From positions 1 through 64,000 of the forward strand of contig NZ_MQUS01000036.1 in assembly GCF_001953885.1 (NCBI RefSeq): 64,000 nucleotides of DNA. The letters run 5' to 3'. The stretch comes from Streptomyces sp. IMTB 2501 (GTDB lineage: Bacteria > Actinomycetota > Actinomycetes > Streptomycetales > Streptomycetaceae). Below the pieces are notes generated by a model, which did no database searches, was not told the DNA's origin, and worked only from the letters and a program-made list of their open reading frames with translations. The stretch's first letter is position 1. Each line of letters begins with the position of its first letter. The position numbers and the translations under genes are program-made. Positions 41,266 through 49,138 of this stretch are shown here, in pieces.

Positions 41266-41307
41266 CCATGGGCTGCGAGCCATGGGCTATGAGCCATGGG
41301 CTCTCGT
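41266..41307 (+). repeat. Three 14-bp tandem repeats after the sensor kinase gene
   Basis: CCATGGGCT heads three consecutive 14-bp units at 41266, 41280 and 41294, differing only in the last four or five bases. They fill the gap between the convergent kinase and TAXI genes. There is no stable terminator stem. Confidence 0.85.
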
Positions 41308-41315
41308 CCGCCCCG

Positions 41316-42314
41316 CTACGGCTTCATCGAGCGGTAGTAGCGGCGGGCGCCCTCCTGAAGCGGGAGGGGGTCGGTGTAGATGGCGGTGCGCAGGTCGACG
41401 AGCTGGGCGGAGTGGACGTGGGCGCCGATGCCGTCGCGGCTCTTGATGACCGTGCGGGTCACCCATTCGGTCAGCCGGGGGTCCACGTCCGTACGGGTCA
41501 TCAGGAGGTTGGACACGGCGATGGTCGGGACCTCGCTGCCCTGCTGTACGGCCGGGTAGGCCGACTCGGGGATGTTGGTGGCCCGGTAGTAGCGCGCCTC
41601 CTGGCCCTCGCTGTGCAGCTTGCTGACGAGGTCGCTCTCGATCGGCACGAACTTGAAGGCGGACTTCTTCGCCAGCGTGAGCAGTCCCCTGGTGGGCAGG
41701 CCGCCCGACCAGAAGAAGGCGTCGATCTTGTGCTGCGCCAGCCGGTCGGGCCCGGTGTCGATGCCGTCCGCGACCGCGGTGATGTCCTTGCGCGGGTCGA
41801 TGCCGGCGGCCTTGAGCACCCGGTCGGCGATCAGCCGCACCCCGGAGTGGGGCAACCCGGTCGCCACCCGCTTGTGCCGCAGGTCCGCGATGCTCCGGAT
41901 GTCCGAGTCGCTGCGCACGACGAGATGCACGTAGTCGTCGTAGAGCCGGGCCACCCCGCGCAGCCGCTCGGCGCCGCTGCCGTGCGCCAGTTCGTACGCC
42001 TCCACCGCGTCCGCCGCCGCGATGGTGAAGTCGGCCTTGCCGGTCGCCACCCGCTGCACGTTCTCCTGCGAACCGGCACTGTTGAGGAGCTTCACCTTCA
42101 AGTCGGGCATGTCCTTGGCGAACTCGGCGCGCAGCCGCTCGCCGTACTCCTGGTACACCCCTCGGGGAGTGCCCGTACTGAAGACGATCGTCCCGCTCGG
42201 CGGCTTCTCGCCCAGCGGCAGCAGCCACCACAGCAGCAGCCCGAGCACCACGGCACCGGCGGCCGCGGTTGGCAACGCCCGGCGTCTGCTGATCCGGGGG
42301 AACACCTTGGACAT
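41316..42314 (-). CDS. TAXI-family solute-binding protein (orphan of TRAP transporters)
   Basis: The 332-residue protein has an N-terminal basic stretch and one hydrophobic helix (about 13-32), so it is secreted or anchored outside. A TAXI (TRAP-associated extracytoplasmic immunogenic) binding domain follows: IVFSTGTPRGVYQEYGERL, AGSQENVQRVATGKADFTI, LRHKRVATGLPHSGVRLIADRVL, FFWSGGLPTRGL. TAXI proteins bind organic acids or amino acids such as glutamate for TRAP permeases. No TRAP membrane subunits are nearby. Its 3' end faces the sensor kinase gene, suggesting it might feed ligand to that sensor rather than to a transporter; that is inference. Confidence 0.88.
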   Translation of the reverse strand: MSKVFPRISRRRALPTAAAGAVVLGLLLWWLLPLGEKPPSGTIVFSTGTPRGVYQEYGERLRAEFAKDMPDLKVKLLNSAGSQENVQRVATGKADFTIAAADAVEAYELAHGSGAERLRGVARLYDDYVHLVVRSDSDIRSIADLRHKRVATGLPHSGVRLIADRVLKAAGIDPRKDITAVADGIDTGPDRLAQHKIDAFFWSGGLPTRGLLTLAKKSAFKFVPIESDLVSKLHSEGQEARYYRATNIPESAYPAVQQGSEVPTIAVSNLLMTRTDVDPRLTEWVTRTVIKSRDGIGAHVHSAQLVDLRTAIYTDPLPLQEGARRYYRSMKP

Positions 42315-42420
42315 GCGGCGATCCTGCCAGGCCGGGCGCGGCGCTGACCAGGGCGGGGGTCCCTCCGGGACGGAGAAGCGGACCGCGGGCGCTGTCAGTG
42401 GGCGCCGTTAGAGTCGACGC

Positions 42421-42852
42421 ATGAGCACTTCACCCGCCCACCTCGTCCGAGAGTTCCACCGCGCCTTCGGCCTCGACGCCCGCAGTACGCCGACGGAGGT
42501 GGCCCCCGAACTGGCCGCGCATCGTGGGGAACTGCTCGCCGAGGAGGCCGCGGAGGTCGCCGAGGTCGCGGTCGACGGCCCGCTGGACAAGCTCGCGCAC
42601 GAACTGGCGGACGTGGTCTACGTGGCGTACGGCACGGCGCTGGTCCACGGCATCGACCTCGATCAGGTGATCGCCGAGATCCACCGGGCCAACATGAGCA
42701 AGCTCGGCCCGGACGGGCAGGTCGCCCGCCGGGCCGACGGCAAGGTCCTGAAGGGGGAGCACTACCGCGCACCGGATGTGTCGTCCGTGCTGCGCGGCCA
42801 GGGCTGGATACCGGCGGCGGCCCAGCGCGCTGCCTCGGAGCCGAGCGCCTAG
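42421..42852 (+). CDS. MazG-like nucleotide pyrophosphohydrolase
   Basis: The 143-residue protein has the all-alpha NTP pyrophosphohydrolase fold. A metal-binding ExxE-type helix, GELLAEEAAEVAEVAVDG, precedes the second motif KLAHELADVVYVAYGTAL. IHRANMSKLGPDGQVARRADGKVLKGEHYRAPD is typical of the phage/bacterial MazG-like (PRA-PH-like) subfamily. It should hydrolyse non-canonical or excess nucleoside triphosphates. The ATG start at 42421 begins the conserved part. Its last codons are partly repeated downstream of the stop. Confidence 0.85.
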   Translation: MSTSPAHLVREFHRAFGLDARSTPTEVAPELAAHRGELLAEEAAEVAEVAVDGPLDKLAHELADVVYVAYGTALVHGIDLDQVIAEIHRANMSKLGPDGQVARRADGKVLKGEHYRAPDVSSVLRGQGWIPAAAQRAASEPSA

Positions 42853-42889
42853 GCGCGCTGCGGTTGGAGCCCGCGCTGCCTCGGAGCCG
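42827..42889 (+). repeat. 17-bp direct repeat straddling the end of the MazG-like gene
   Basis: GCGCTGCCTCGGAGCCG occurs at 42827-42843 inside the gene and again at 42873-42889 after its stop at 42852. It reads like a local duplication of the gene's 3' end. Confidence 0.85.
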
Positions 42890-42907
42890 GGTGCCTGTCC
42901 GGCGTGC

Positions 42908-44374
42908 CTAGCCTGCCAGGAGGGTGCCGCCCGCGAGTTTCCACTCGCGGTTCAGGGTGCCGAGCGGGATGCTCCGCTGGACGATCGGTGTGCCGAAGAC
43001 GGACAGCTGGAGCCGCAGGGTCCCGGACAGGTCGACCCCGCCGTACACACCCCAGGCGCCCCCGGTCTTCGCCTCGGCGGCCTTGCTCTTCGCCCCGGCG
43101 TCGGAGGAGGCGGTGACCGTGCCGGAGGCCTCGCCGCGCAGATACGGAGCCAGGTCGGCGCTGACGCCCACGGTGCCGTAGAGGCCGACCGAGGCCTCGG
43201 CGCCGAGCGCCGTCTTGAGGTTCCCGGCAGCGGCGACAGAGGCGCGCACGGGTGTGCTGGTCATGTTTGCGGAGCTGACCGGGGTCCAGCCCTTCGTCAG
43301 GCCGAAGGTGCCGCCCGCCTTGAAGCCGCCCTTCAGGTGCTGCTCGACATCGACGGTGACCCGCCCGTCGCCGCTGATCTGGACATAGGCGGTCAGGTCG
43401 AGGTTGACGACGACGGGGACGGGGCCGACCTGCAGGACGGGGTCGGCGTGCAGTTTGGCGAACGGGATCCGCAGCGGTGTGCCGGTGGCCGCGGCGGCCC
43501 GGCCCTCGACCGCCCAGCCGGAGGTCCAGTCACCGGACACACCGAGGTAGGCGGAGCCGGGCGGCGCGTCGCTGCCGGTGCCGCCGTAGGCGAAGTCGAC
43601 CCGCGGGGCGACCTGGACGAACCCGTGCACCGACGCGGAGGCCGAGGCCGGGGAGCCCTGGGCCGTCGGGATACCGGCGCTCATATCGAGCCGCAGGCTG
43701 CCGAGCGGCACCGTCGCACCCTTCGGGCCCGCGTGCACGTCACCGGCCTTCGCCCAGGACACCTTCACATCGGGCAGCAGCTTGTCGACGGCGAAGGACG
43801 ACGGGTCGACCGGCACGGCGCCCTTCGCCGTGTCGTCGCCGAGCAGCGCGTTGAGCGTGGCCGGTTCCGTCTGCACCGCGGTGCCGCCGTCCGTCTCGCC
43901 GATCACCTTGGTGACCTTGGCGAGCAGCCCGTGCGGAGCCCCGGGCGCGGGAGCGCTGGCGATCACATCGCCGACGGCGGCGCGGTGCGGGGTGCCGGTG
44001 GGGGTGGGGGAGGGGGAGTGAGGGGTCGTCGGGGAGGCGGAGGAACTCCCTTGGCGGGCGGGCTTGTCGGAGAGGACGGCCCGCCGGGTGTGGCTGTCGT
44101 ACGCGCTGACGGCGAGAGCCGTGCGGTGTGCCCGCTGCCCGGAACCGGCCGGTCCCGCCGTCGCGGTCGAGGTGCCGGCGGGAGCGGCGGCGACGGCGAG
44201 CGAGTGGTCCGTGTCGTCGGCGGGCCGGTCGGCGACCTCGACGTGCCGGCCGTGCCCGGCGCTCGCCGGCGGTTCGGCGTGCGGTGCGGACGAGGAACAG
44301 GCCGCGGCGAGGAAGAGGGAGGCAACGGCGAAGGCGGGCAGCAGGGCACGTCTGTGCCGCATGCGTCTGTGCAT
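42908..44374 (-). CDS. Secreted lipoprotein of unknown function with beta-rich C-terminus
   Basis: The 488-residue protein has a signal peptide ending in a lipobox with Cys26 (LAAAC). A Ser/Thr/Pro-rich linker reaches about residue 145. A long Gly/Ala/Val-rich region follows, with repeated beta-like segments (VKVSWAKAGDVHAG, GSAYLGVSGDWTSGWAVEGRA, TAYVQISGDGRVTVDVEQHLKGGFKAGG, GVYGGVDLSGTLRLQLSVFGTP). No family is recognised. The start at 44374 follows GGGACCGACC. A 12-bp palindrome lies about 66 bp upstream. Confidence 0.72.
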   Translation of the reverse strand: MHRRMRHRRALLPAFAVASLFLAAACSSSAPHAEPPASAGHGRHVEVADRPADDTDHSLAVAAAPAGTSTATAGPAGSGQRAHRTALAVSAYDSHTRRAVLSDKPARQGSSSASPTTPHSPSPTPTGTPHRAAVGDVIASAPAPGAPHGLLAKVTKVIGETDGGTAVQTEPATLNALLGDDTAKGAVPVDPSSFAVDKLLPDVKVSWAKAGDVHAGPKGATVPLGSLRLDMSAGIPTAQGSPASASASVHGFVQVAPRVDFAYGGTGSDAPPGSAYLGVSGDWTSGWAVEGRAAAATGTPLRIPFAKLHADPVLQVGPVPVVVNLDLTAYVQISGDGRVTVDVEQHLKGGFKAGGTFGLTKGWTPVSSANMTSTPVRASVAAAGNLKTALGAEASVGLYGTVGVSADLAPYLRGEASGTVTASSDAGAKSKAAEAKTGGAWGVYGGVDLSGTLRLQLSVFGTPIVQRSIPLGTLNREWKLAGGTLLAG

Positions 44375-44679
44375 GGTCGGTCCCGTGTGAGGTGGGGGGT
44401 GGCAGAGAGGTACCGGGCGCACGGGCTACTTGAAGGTAGTACCGGCCGGTAACTCGATGTGATCCATGAGCATGCCACGCCCCCGTGCATGGTTCCCTCA
44501 CAATCCGGCCACATCTCAACGTGAGCTGCGCCACGCCGAGTTCAGGTCGGCGTGAGGCTGAAACTGCCTGTGCGGGACGGGTGTTGAGGGCCGGCCGTCG
44601 CCTGGGTGGGGGCGACGGCCGGCGCACGGGAAAAGAGGAGGGGACCGGAGAAGGGAGGAGCCGTTGTCCCGCTGCGGGC
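44375..44679. promoter_or_regulatory. Intergenic region with palindrome TACCGGCCGGTA
   Basis: This 305-bp gap separates the lipoprotein start from the 3' end of the MarR gene. A perfect 12-bp palindrome, TACCGGCCGGTA, at 44440-44451 is a candidate operator for the lipoprotein promoter. CTAC-N6-GTAG overlaps its left side. The remainder, toward the MarR gene, is GC-rich without an obvious gene. Confidence 0.5.
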
Positions 44680-45123
44680 TCAGCGACCGGCAAGGCCGGT
44701 GCCGCCGAGGCGGGCCAGCAGAGTCGACAGCAGCCCGGTGTCCCCGGCGTTCCACGCCGGTGCGGCGAAGACCTCGGCGGCGGTCTCCTCGGCCGTGGCG
44801 CGCATCTCCTTGAGCCGCTGTCTGCCCGTCGCGGTCAGGGACGCGTACGCCACGCGGGCGTCCCGGGCATCCGCTTCACGGGTCACCAGCCCGATCCGCT
44901 CCAGCGGAGCCAGCCCGCGGGTGACCCCGGACGCCGTCAGGCTCAGTACCTCGGCGAGGTCCACCCGGCGCATCCGGCCGCCGGGCGCCTCACCCAGCCG
45001 GAGCAGCAGGGTGAAGTCGGCGAGGCTGACGCCGTGCAGACCGCTCAGCCGGGAGTCGAAGCGTCGTACGAGCGCGGCCTGGGCCCGTACCAGCCGCAGT
45101 GCCGCGTCCAGGGTGTCACTCAT
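44680..45123 (-). CDS. MarR-family transcriptional regulator
   Basis: The 147-residue regulator has the MarR winged helix: LHGVSLADFTLLLRLGEAPGGRMRRVDLAEVLSLTASGVTRGLAPLERIGLVTREADARDAR-like segments give helix-turn-helix and wing, with the DxRxA wing signature. Such dimers repress promoters until a small ligand binds. A 14-bp palindrome 56-69 bp upstream of its start is a likely autoregulatory site. Upstream on the same strand is a DUF6204-like gene. Confidence 0.9.
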   Translation of the reverse strand: MSDTLDAALRLVRAQAALVRRFDSRLSGLHGVSLADFTLLLRLGEAPGGRMRRVDLAEVLSLTASGVTRGLAPLERIGLVTREADARDARVAYASLTATGRQRLKEMRATAEETAAEVFAAPAWNAGDTGLLSTLLARLGGTGLAGR

Positions 45124-45178
45124 CGCCGCCGCTCACTCCTGCCCTGGCGCGTAGCACGTGGTCATTCATTGCTTTCTC

Positions 45179-45192
45179 CTTGAGTGCTCAAG
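45179..45192. promoter_or_regulatory. Palindrome CTTGAG-TG-CTCAAG, candidate MarR operator
   Basis: Perfect 6-bp arms with a 2-bp spacer lie 56 bp upstream of the MarR start, between it and the preceding gene. MarR-family operators often carry TTGA...TCAA arms. Assignment is by pattern and location. Confidence 0.65.
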
Positions 45193-45218
45193 TTCATGGG
45201 CTGTCGGAACGCCTCGCT

Positions 45219-45578
45219 TCATGAGCCGATGGAGCGTGCCGCGCGTCGCTGCCGCTTGCCCAGCGGCGCCCGGGAGAGGTCCTCGGCGGTGGAGCGGAGG
45301 TTCTTGAAGCCGTAGCCGCGCTCGGCGAGCCAGGCCTGTGCCGCCGCTTCGGCCCGCTCGGTCGCCTCCAGGATGTCCTCCTCTTCCTCACCGGTGTCGG
45401 AGAAACGGAACACGAAGGCCGGCCGGGCGGCGATGTCGTAGGTGAGGGTGCCCTCGGGCGTGAACGCGGAGCGCAGCACGTCGTGTTCGGCGGCCTCGGC
45501 CAGCAGCGCGGCCCGCTGGGCGTCGGTGAGGCCGTCGAAGGCGCCGCGGACGGTGATACGGAAAGTGCGAGTACTCAT
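45219..45578 (-). CDS. DUF6204-like small protein
   Basis: The 119-residue protein contains TFRITVRGAFDGLTDAQRAALLAEAAEHDVLRSAFTPEG and WLAERGYGFKNLRSTAEDLSRAPLGKRQRR segments. It matches a conserved Streptomyces family that I believe is named DUF6204. It is acidic in the centre (GEEEEDILEATER) and basic at the end. No catalytic motif is seen. It lies upstream of the MarR gene on the same strand with the palindrome between them. Confidence 0.75.
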   Translation of the reverse strand: MSTRTFRITVRGAFDGLTDAQRAALLAEAAEHDVLRSAFTPEGTLTYDIAARPAFVFRFSDTGEEEEDILEATERAEAAAQAWLAERGYGFKNLRSTAEDLSRAPLGKRQRRAARSIGS

Positions 45579-45649
45579 TGCGCGACCATAGGCGCGGTGG
45601 AGCCGGCGTCTCCAGCGGGTTTCTCCCGACGGGCGCCTACGCTTGAACC

Positions 45650-45790
45650 ATGACCAACGGCAGCGACCGGTGCCCCACCGTGGACCTGCGCGGCTGGCCG
45701 ACCGACTGCTCGGGCCCGTACGGGAGGGCGGTGGCGTTCCATGCGGTACGTGACGGTGAGTGCGCTGAGTCATCCCGGGCTGCTCCGTGA
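45650..45790 (+). CDS. Small ORF, possibly a truncated gene
   Basis: ATG at 45650 opens a 46-codon frame with the segment RCPTVDLRGWPTDCSGPYGRAVAF and then runs out of frame into the start of the PP2C gene, overlapping it by 50 bp. The first half looks protein-like (two Cys, WPTDC), the second half does not. It may be the surviving N-terminus of a gene interrupted by the PP2C gene. No ribosome site is seen. Confidence 0.3.
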   Translation: MTNGSDRCPTVDLRGWPTDCSGPYGRAVAFHAVRDGECAESSRAAP

Positions 45791-46490
45791 ACGGAACGAG
45801 GACAGCCTCGTGGTCGGGCCGTGGACGCTGTGCGCCACGGTCACGGAGAGTCCGCAGACCCTGGTCTTCCCGCTCGGCACGCCCCTGGTCGTGGCCGTCG
45901 CCGACGGGCTCGGCGGGCATCCCGGCGGCGAGGTGGCCAGCGCCCTGGTGGCCCGCCGGGTCGCGTCCCTCGGGCCCGTCCTGAGCAGCGAGGACGCTGT
46001 CCGCGACGCCTTGAGCGCTTGCAACCGCGCCGTGTACGAGGCCGCCGGCGGCGACGCGGGAGGTGAGCTCGCGGCCATGGGGACGACGATTGCCGGCATC
46101 GTCGTACAAGCCGGTTCCCTGTTGGTGTTCAACGTGGGCGACAGCCGGGTCTTCGCGGCCTCCCCCGACGGGCTGCGCCAGGTGAGCGTCGACGACAGTC
46201 CTCCGCTAGAACCCGGGCGCCGTACCACGTCCATCGTCACCCAGTGCCTCGGCGGCAGCCGCTCGTACCGCGCCGTCCGCCCTCATGTGACCGCCGAGCC
46301 CCTGTCGCCCGGCGACCGCTATCTCATCTGCACCGACGGTCTGACCGACCCCGTGCCGCAGGATGAACTCGACGAGCTGATACGGGAGAACGACGACGGA
46401 CGTGTGGCCTTCGAGCTGTGGAAGGCCGCGATCGCGGCGGGCGGCCCCGACAACATCACGCTGGCGGTCGTACGCGTCGCGGACGCATAG
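45741..46490 (+). CDS. PP2C-family serine/threonine protein phosphatase
   Basis: The 249-residue PPM phosphatase has all metal-binding motifs: RERNEDS (about 17-23), VADGLGGHPGGEVAS, MGTTI, FNVGDSRVF, ICTDGLTD and GGPDNITL. It is cytosolic with no added domains, so it probably dephosphorylates Ser/Thr kinase substrates. No kinase gene is adjacent. The ATG at 45741 has GGGAGGG upstream. A fragment of the same N-terminal segment occurs again near 48.1 kb. Confidence 0.9.
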   Translation: MRYVTVSALSHPGLLRERNEDSLVVGPWTLCATVTESPQTLVFPLGTPLVVAVADGLGGHPGGEVASALVARRVASLGPVLSSEDAVRDALSACNRAVYEAAGGDAGGELAAMGTTIAGIVVQAGSLLVFNVGDSRVFAASPDGLRQVSVDDSPPLEPGRRTTSIVTQCLGGSRSYRAVRPHVTAEPLSPGDRYLICTDGLTDPVPQDELDELIRENDDGRVAFELWKAAIAAGGPDNITLAVVRVADA

Positions 46491-46530
46491 GTGCCGACGG
46501 TAGTGAGGCGGAACTCCGCCTCATTGCCCC

Positions 46531-47202
46531 TCACTCCGCCTCGTCCGGCGGGAACTCGTCCGGCGGAAAGCCGTATCGCCCCTGCAGCCGGACGAAGCAG
46601 GCCGGGGTCAGCACCCGCAGCCGTACCAGCGCCGACGCGGTGCGCTCGAAGCACACCACCTGCTCATGCCCGCCCGGCCCGATCGGCTGCACCAGGCGGC
46701 CGCCCGGCCTCACCTGGGCGACCAGCGGCGGGGGCACCTCCGGGAACGCGGCCGACACGAGAACGGCGTCGTACGGAGCACGGTCCGGCACGCCGCCGCT
46801 GCCGTCGCCGACCCGCAGCTCCACGTTCCGCACGCCCTGACGCGCGAGGTTCACCCGTGCCTGGCGGGCTATGTCCGGCCGTATCTCGATGCTGACCACG
46901 TCCGCGGCCAGCCCGGCGAGCAGCGCCGTCTGGAAACCGAGACCCGTACCGACCTCCAGAACGTGCTCGGATCCGGCCAGACCCAGGCCCTCGATCATCA
47001 TGGCGGACAGCGAAGGCTGCGTGGTGACCTGCCCCTGCCCGATCGCGACGGCCACGTCCCGGTACGCGGCAGCCGCCTGACCTGCCGGGACGAATCCCGC
47101 CCGGGGCGTCGTCCGCACGGCCGAGAGCAGCCGTGCGTCCCGGACCCCGGCGGCCATGAGCGCCCGCACGAGATCATCCGGTTCACCGGGTACGACGTTC
47201 AC
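46531..47202 (-). CDS. Protein-L-isoaspartate O-methyltransferase-like protein
   Basis: The 223-residue SAM-dependent methyltransferase resembles PCMT. It has a conserved N-terminal ARLLSAVRTTPRAGFVP and QGQVTTQPS substrate region, motif I VLEVGTGLGFQTALLAG, VVSIEI, and the post-motif LRVGDGSGG. True PCMT repairs isoaspartyl residues; related actinobacterial proteins modify RiPPs, so substrate is open. The GTG start at 47202 lies 20 bp from a divergent gene start, so promoters must overlap. Confidence 0.85.
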   Translation of the reverse strand: MNVVPGEPDDLVRALMAAGVRDARLLSAVRTTPRAGFVPAGQAAAAYRDVAVAIGQGQVTTQPSLSAMMIEGLGLAGSEHVLEVGTGLGFQTALLAGLAADVVSIEIRPDIARQARVNLARQGVRNVELRVGDGSGGVPDRAPYDAVLVSAAFPEVPPPLVAQVRPGGRLVQPIGPGGHEQVVCFERTASALVRLRVLTPACFVRLQGRYGFPPDEFPPDEAE

Positions 47203-47222
47203 GGCACGGGCCGTTCGGTCTC

Positions 47223-47522
47223 ATGACCGCCTACCGTGGAGACATGCCCGAGATCGTCGTCTACGAAGTCGACAAGCCGGTGGCGAGGCGTTCCTCCCCG
47301 GGACCGCCGGGTGGGGCGGAACAGCGCGTCCGCAAGGTGCACGCTGCCCCCGCGGCACCGGGGTCGCGCACCACCGCGGGACCGCGGACCCTCTGCGGCA
47401 AGGACACGTTCGCCATGGAGACGGCCCGCTGGAAGCCCTCCGAGGATCCCGGAGCGCCCTGGTACCCCGCCGAGTACGCCTCCGTGGTCTGCCCGGACTG
47501 CGACGCCGTGCTCGAGGTCTGA
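47223..47522 (+). CDS. Conserved hypothetical protein with a Cys-x2-Cys pair
   Basis: The 99-residue protein has a cysteine in RTLCGKDTF and a CPDC pair near the C-terminus (SVVCPDCDAVLEV), suggesting a small metal site. WKPSEDPGAPWYPAEYA is unusual but intact. No family name is recognised. The start could be ATG 47223 or 47244 (MPEIVVYE). It is divergent from the PCMT-like gene with only 20 bp between starts, so at least one is probably leaderless or nearly so. Confidence 0.65.
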   Translation: MTAYRGDMPEIVVYEVDKPVARRSSPGPPGGAEQRVRKVHAAPAAPGSRTTAGPRTLCGKDTFAMETARWKPSEDPGAPWYPAEYASVVCPDCDAVLEV

Positions 47523-47587
47523 GCGGTGTACCGACTGCTCGGCGGTGTTGCTCCCGCGGTGCGCCGAGCCTGCGGTGTCTCTGCCGC

Positions 47588-48025
47588 TCAGCCCCGCTCC
47601 ACGTACTCCTTGAAGTGCTCCAGATCGCTGCGGACGAGCCGTTCGATGGCGTTCGTCTGGGCGAATCCCTTCGGCCCGCCGAAGGTGTCGCGGACCGTGC
47701 TCGGGTCGTACTCCAGCCGTGCCTGGATCCGGGTGCGGTTCTGGTCGATCGGCTGGACCGAGAAGGAACCCGTCAGCTCGGGGGCGCTCGTGGTGAGCCA
47801 CTCCATCACGCGCTCGCCAACGCGCTCGCCGCGGTCGCTGACCTCGGCCTCGACCTCCGTGGCCCGGCCACCCGCCTCGACGTCCAGATGCGCTCGGCCC
47901 CCCGCCTCCGTACGCGCGCCCCGCACTCCCTCCACGAAGCTCGGATAGTTCTCCACTCGGTGCAGCGTCTCCCAGGCCTTGTCGACCGGAACCCCGACGT
48001 CGACGTGTAGCTCAAGGGTGCTCAT
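47588..48025 (-). CDS. SRPBCC-family (START/Bet v1-like) protein
   Basis: The 145-residue protein has the SRPBCC fold: VDVGVPVDKAWETLHRVENYPSFVEGVRGAR at the N-terminus, then alternating strands and a long C-terminal helix (NAIERLVRSDLEHFKEYVERG). The same fold occurs in polyketide aromatases/cyclases and lipid-binding proteins; no polyketide genes are nearby, so a binding or general role is more likely. It is convergent with the hypothetical gene upstream. Confidence 0.82.
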   Translation of the reverse strand: MSTLELHVDVGVPVDKAWETLHRVENYPSFVEGVRGARTEAGGRAHLDVEAGGRATEVEAEVSDRGERVGERVMEWLTTSAPELTGSFSVQPIDQNRTRIQARLEYDPSTVRDTFGGPKGFAQTNAIERLVRSDLEHFKEYVERG

Positions 48026-48100
48026 GGCTCACCTCCACGTGCGGCTCATGGTGCATGCCCTTCCACTTCCAGTGTGCGCCCGGTGGGAGGGGAGACGAGC

Positions 48101-48163
48101 CGAGCGGAACGAGGACAGCCTCGTGACCGGACCGTGGTCGCTGCGCGCCTCGGCGACGTGCCG
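48101..48163 (+). pseudogene. Fragment of a PP2C phosphatase gene
   Basis: The frame reads RAERNEDSLVTGPWSLRASAT, nearly the same as residues 16-35 of the PP2C at 45741. The 21 bases at 48105-48125 are identical to 45792-45812. Neither the start nor the rest of a phosphatase is present; a different sequence follows (GGTDGVPEYW...). It is a partial duplication or a remnant of a second PP2C gene. Confidence 0.6.
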
Positions 48164-48250
48164 CTTCTACGGCGGCACGGACGGAGTACCGGAGTACTGG
48201 CACCGTAATCTGCGTGCAGCTGGGGTCGGCGTACGGGCGGAGGAGTTCAC

Positions 48251-49138
48251 TTGTTACGACTTCAAGCAGTGAGTAAGCGATATGGCCGTGGCGACTGGAT
48301 TCTGCGTGACGTCGACGTGGAGGTCCCGGCGGGAGAGGTCGTGGCATTCACAGGCGGGAACGGTTCCGGGAAGTCGACGCTGTTGCGGATCGCGGTGGGA
48401 CTGTCCCGGCCGACCCGCGGCCGGGTGGCCACGCGGCCACCGGTCGTGGGCTACGTGCCCGACCGCTTCTCCCCCAACGAACGCATGTCGGCGGTGGACT
48501 ACTTGGCCCATGTGGGACGCGTGCGCGGGCTGACCACCTCGGACGCCTCGTCGCGGGCGGACAGGCTGCTGGACAGGCTGGCGCTGGTGGGCGGCAAGCA
48601 GGCCCCGCTGCGGAGCCTGTCCAAGGGCAACGCCCAGAAGGTCGCGGTGGCCCAGGCCCTGTTGGTGGATCCCGGGCTGCTCGTCCTCGACGAGCCGTGG
48701 TCGGGGCTGGACGCCGACGCCCACGGCGTCCTGGCCGAGATCATGACCGAGGTCGCCGGCGCCGGAGGAACGGTGATCTTCACCGACCACCGCGAGTCGG
48801 TGACACGGGCCCGTGCCACCCGGACCTACAGCGTCAGCAAGGGCCGGGTCTCGCTGCGCGCGCCGGAGTCCCGGCCGGACGGGCACCGGCCCTCCTCCGA
48901 CGTCGTCCTGACCGGGTACCCGGGCGACCGCGTGCCTCAGGACCTCGTCTGGGAGGAGCTGGACGGCGTGCTGGCGGTGAGCCGCACGGACTCGGGGGTC
49001 CGGGTGAGAGTGGCTCGCGAGACCGCCGACGCCCTGCTGTTCACCGCACTGCGGCACGGCTGGTCCGTGGAACGGGTGGAAGGGCCGGCAGTGGACCTCT
49101 TCGCGCGGGACGCCGCCACGAACGGAGGCGTGCAGTGA
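48251..49138 (+). CDS. ABC transporter ATP-binding protein
   Basis: The 295-residue ATPase has Walker A GGNGSGKST, Q-loop GYVPDRFSPNE, signature LSKGNAQKVAVAQAL (unusual LSKGN for LSGGQ, as seen in ABC-2 exporters), Walker B LLVLDEPWSGLD, and H-loop FTDHRE. The region after residue ~200 is not part of the core and may contact the permease. The TTG start has a GGAGGAG site. The permease gene overlaps its stop, so it is a two-gene exporter unit. The substrate is unknown. Confidence 0.88.
   Translation: MLRLQAVSKRYGRGDWILRDVDVEVPAGEVVAFTGGNGSGKSTLLRIAVGLSRPTRGRVATRPPVVGYVPDRFSPNERMSAVDYLAHVGRVRGLTTSDASSRADRLLDRLALVGGKQAPLRSLSKGNAQKVAVAQALLVDPGLLVLDEPWSGLDADAHGVLAEIMTEVAGAGGTVIFTDHRESVTRARATRTYSVSKGRVSLRAPESRPDGHRPSSDVVLTGYPGDRVPQDLVWEELDGVLAVSRTDSGVRVRVARETADALLFTALRHGWSVERVEGPAVDLFARDAATNGGVQ

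Noticed and set aside
41266..41307. Tandem CCATGGGCT repeats considered as a terminator or regulator site
   Set aside because: They are direct rather than inverted repeats and sit between two convergent 3' ends; only a simple repeat is supported.
47588..48025. Polyketide aromatase/cyclase as part of a biosynthetic cluster
   Set aside because: SRPBCC proteins are widespread and no ketosynthase, acyl carrier or tailoring genes lie nearby.
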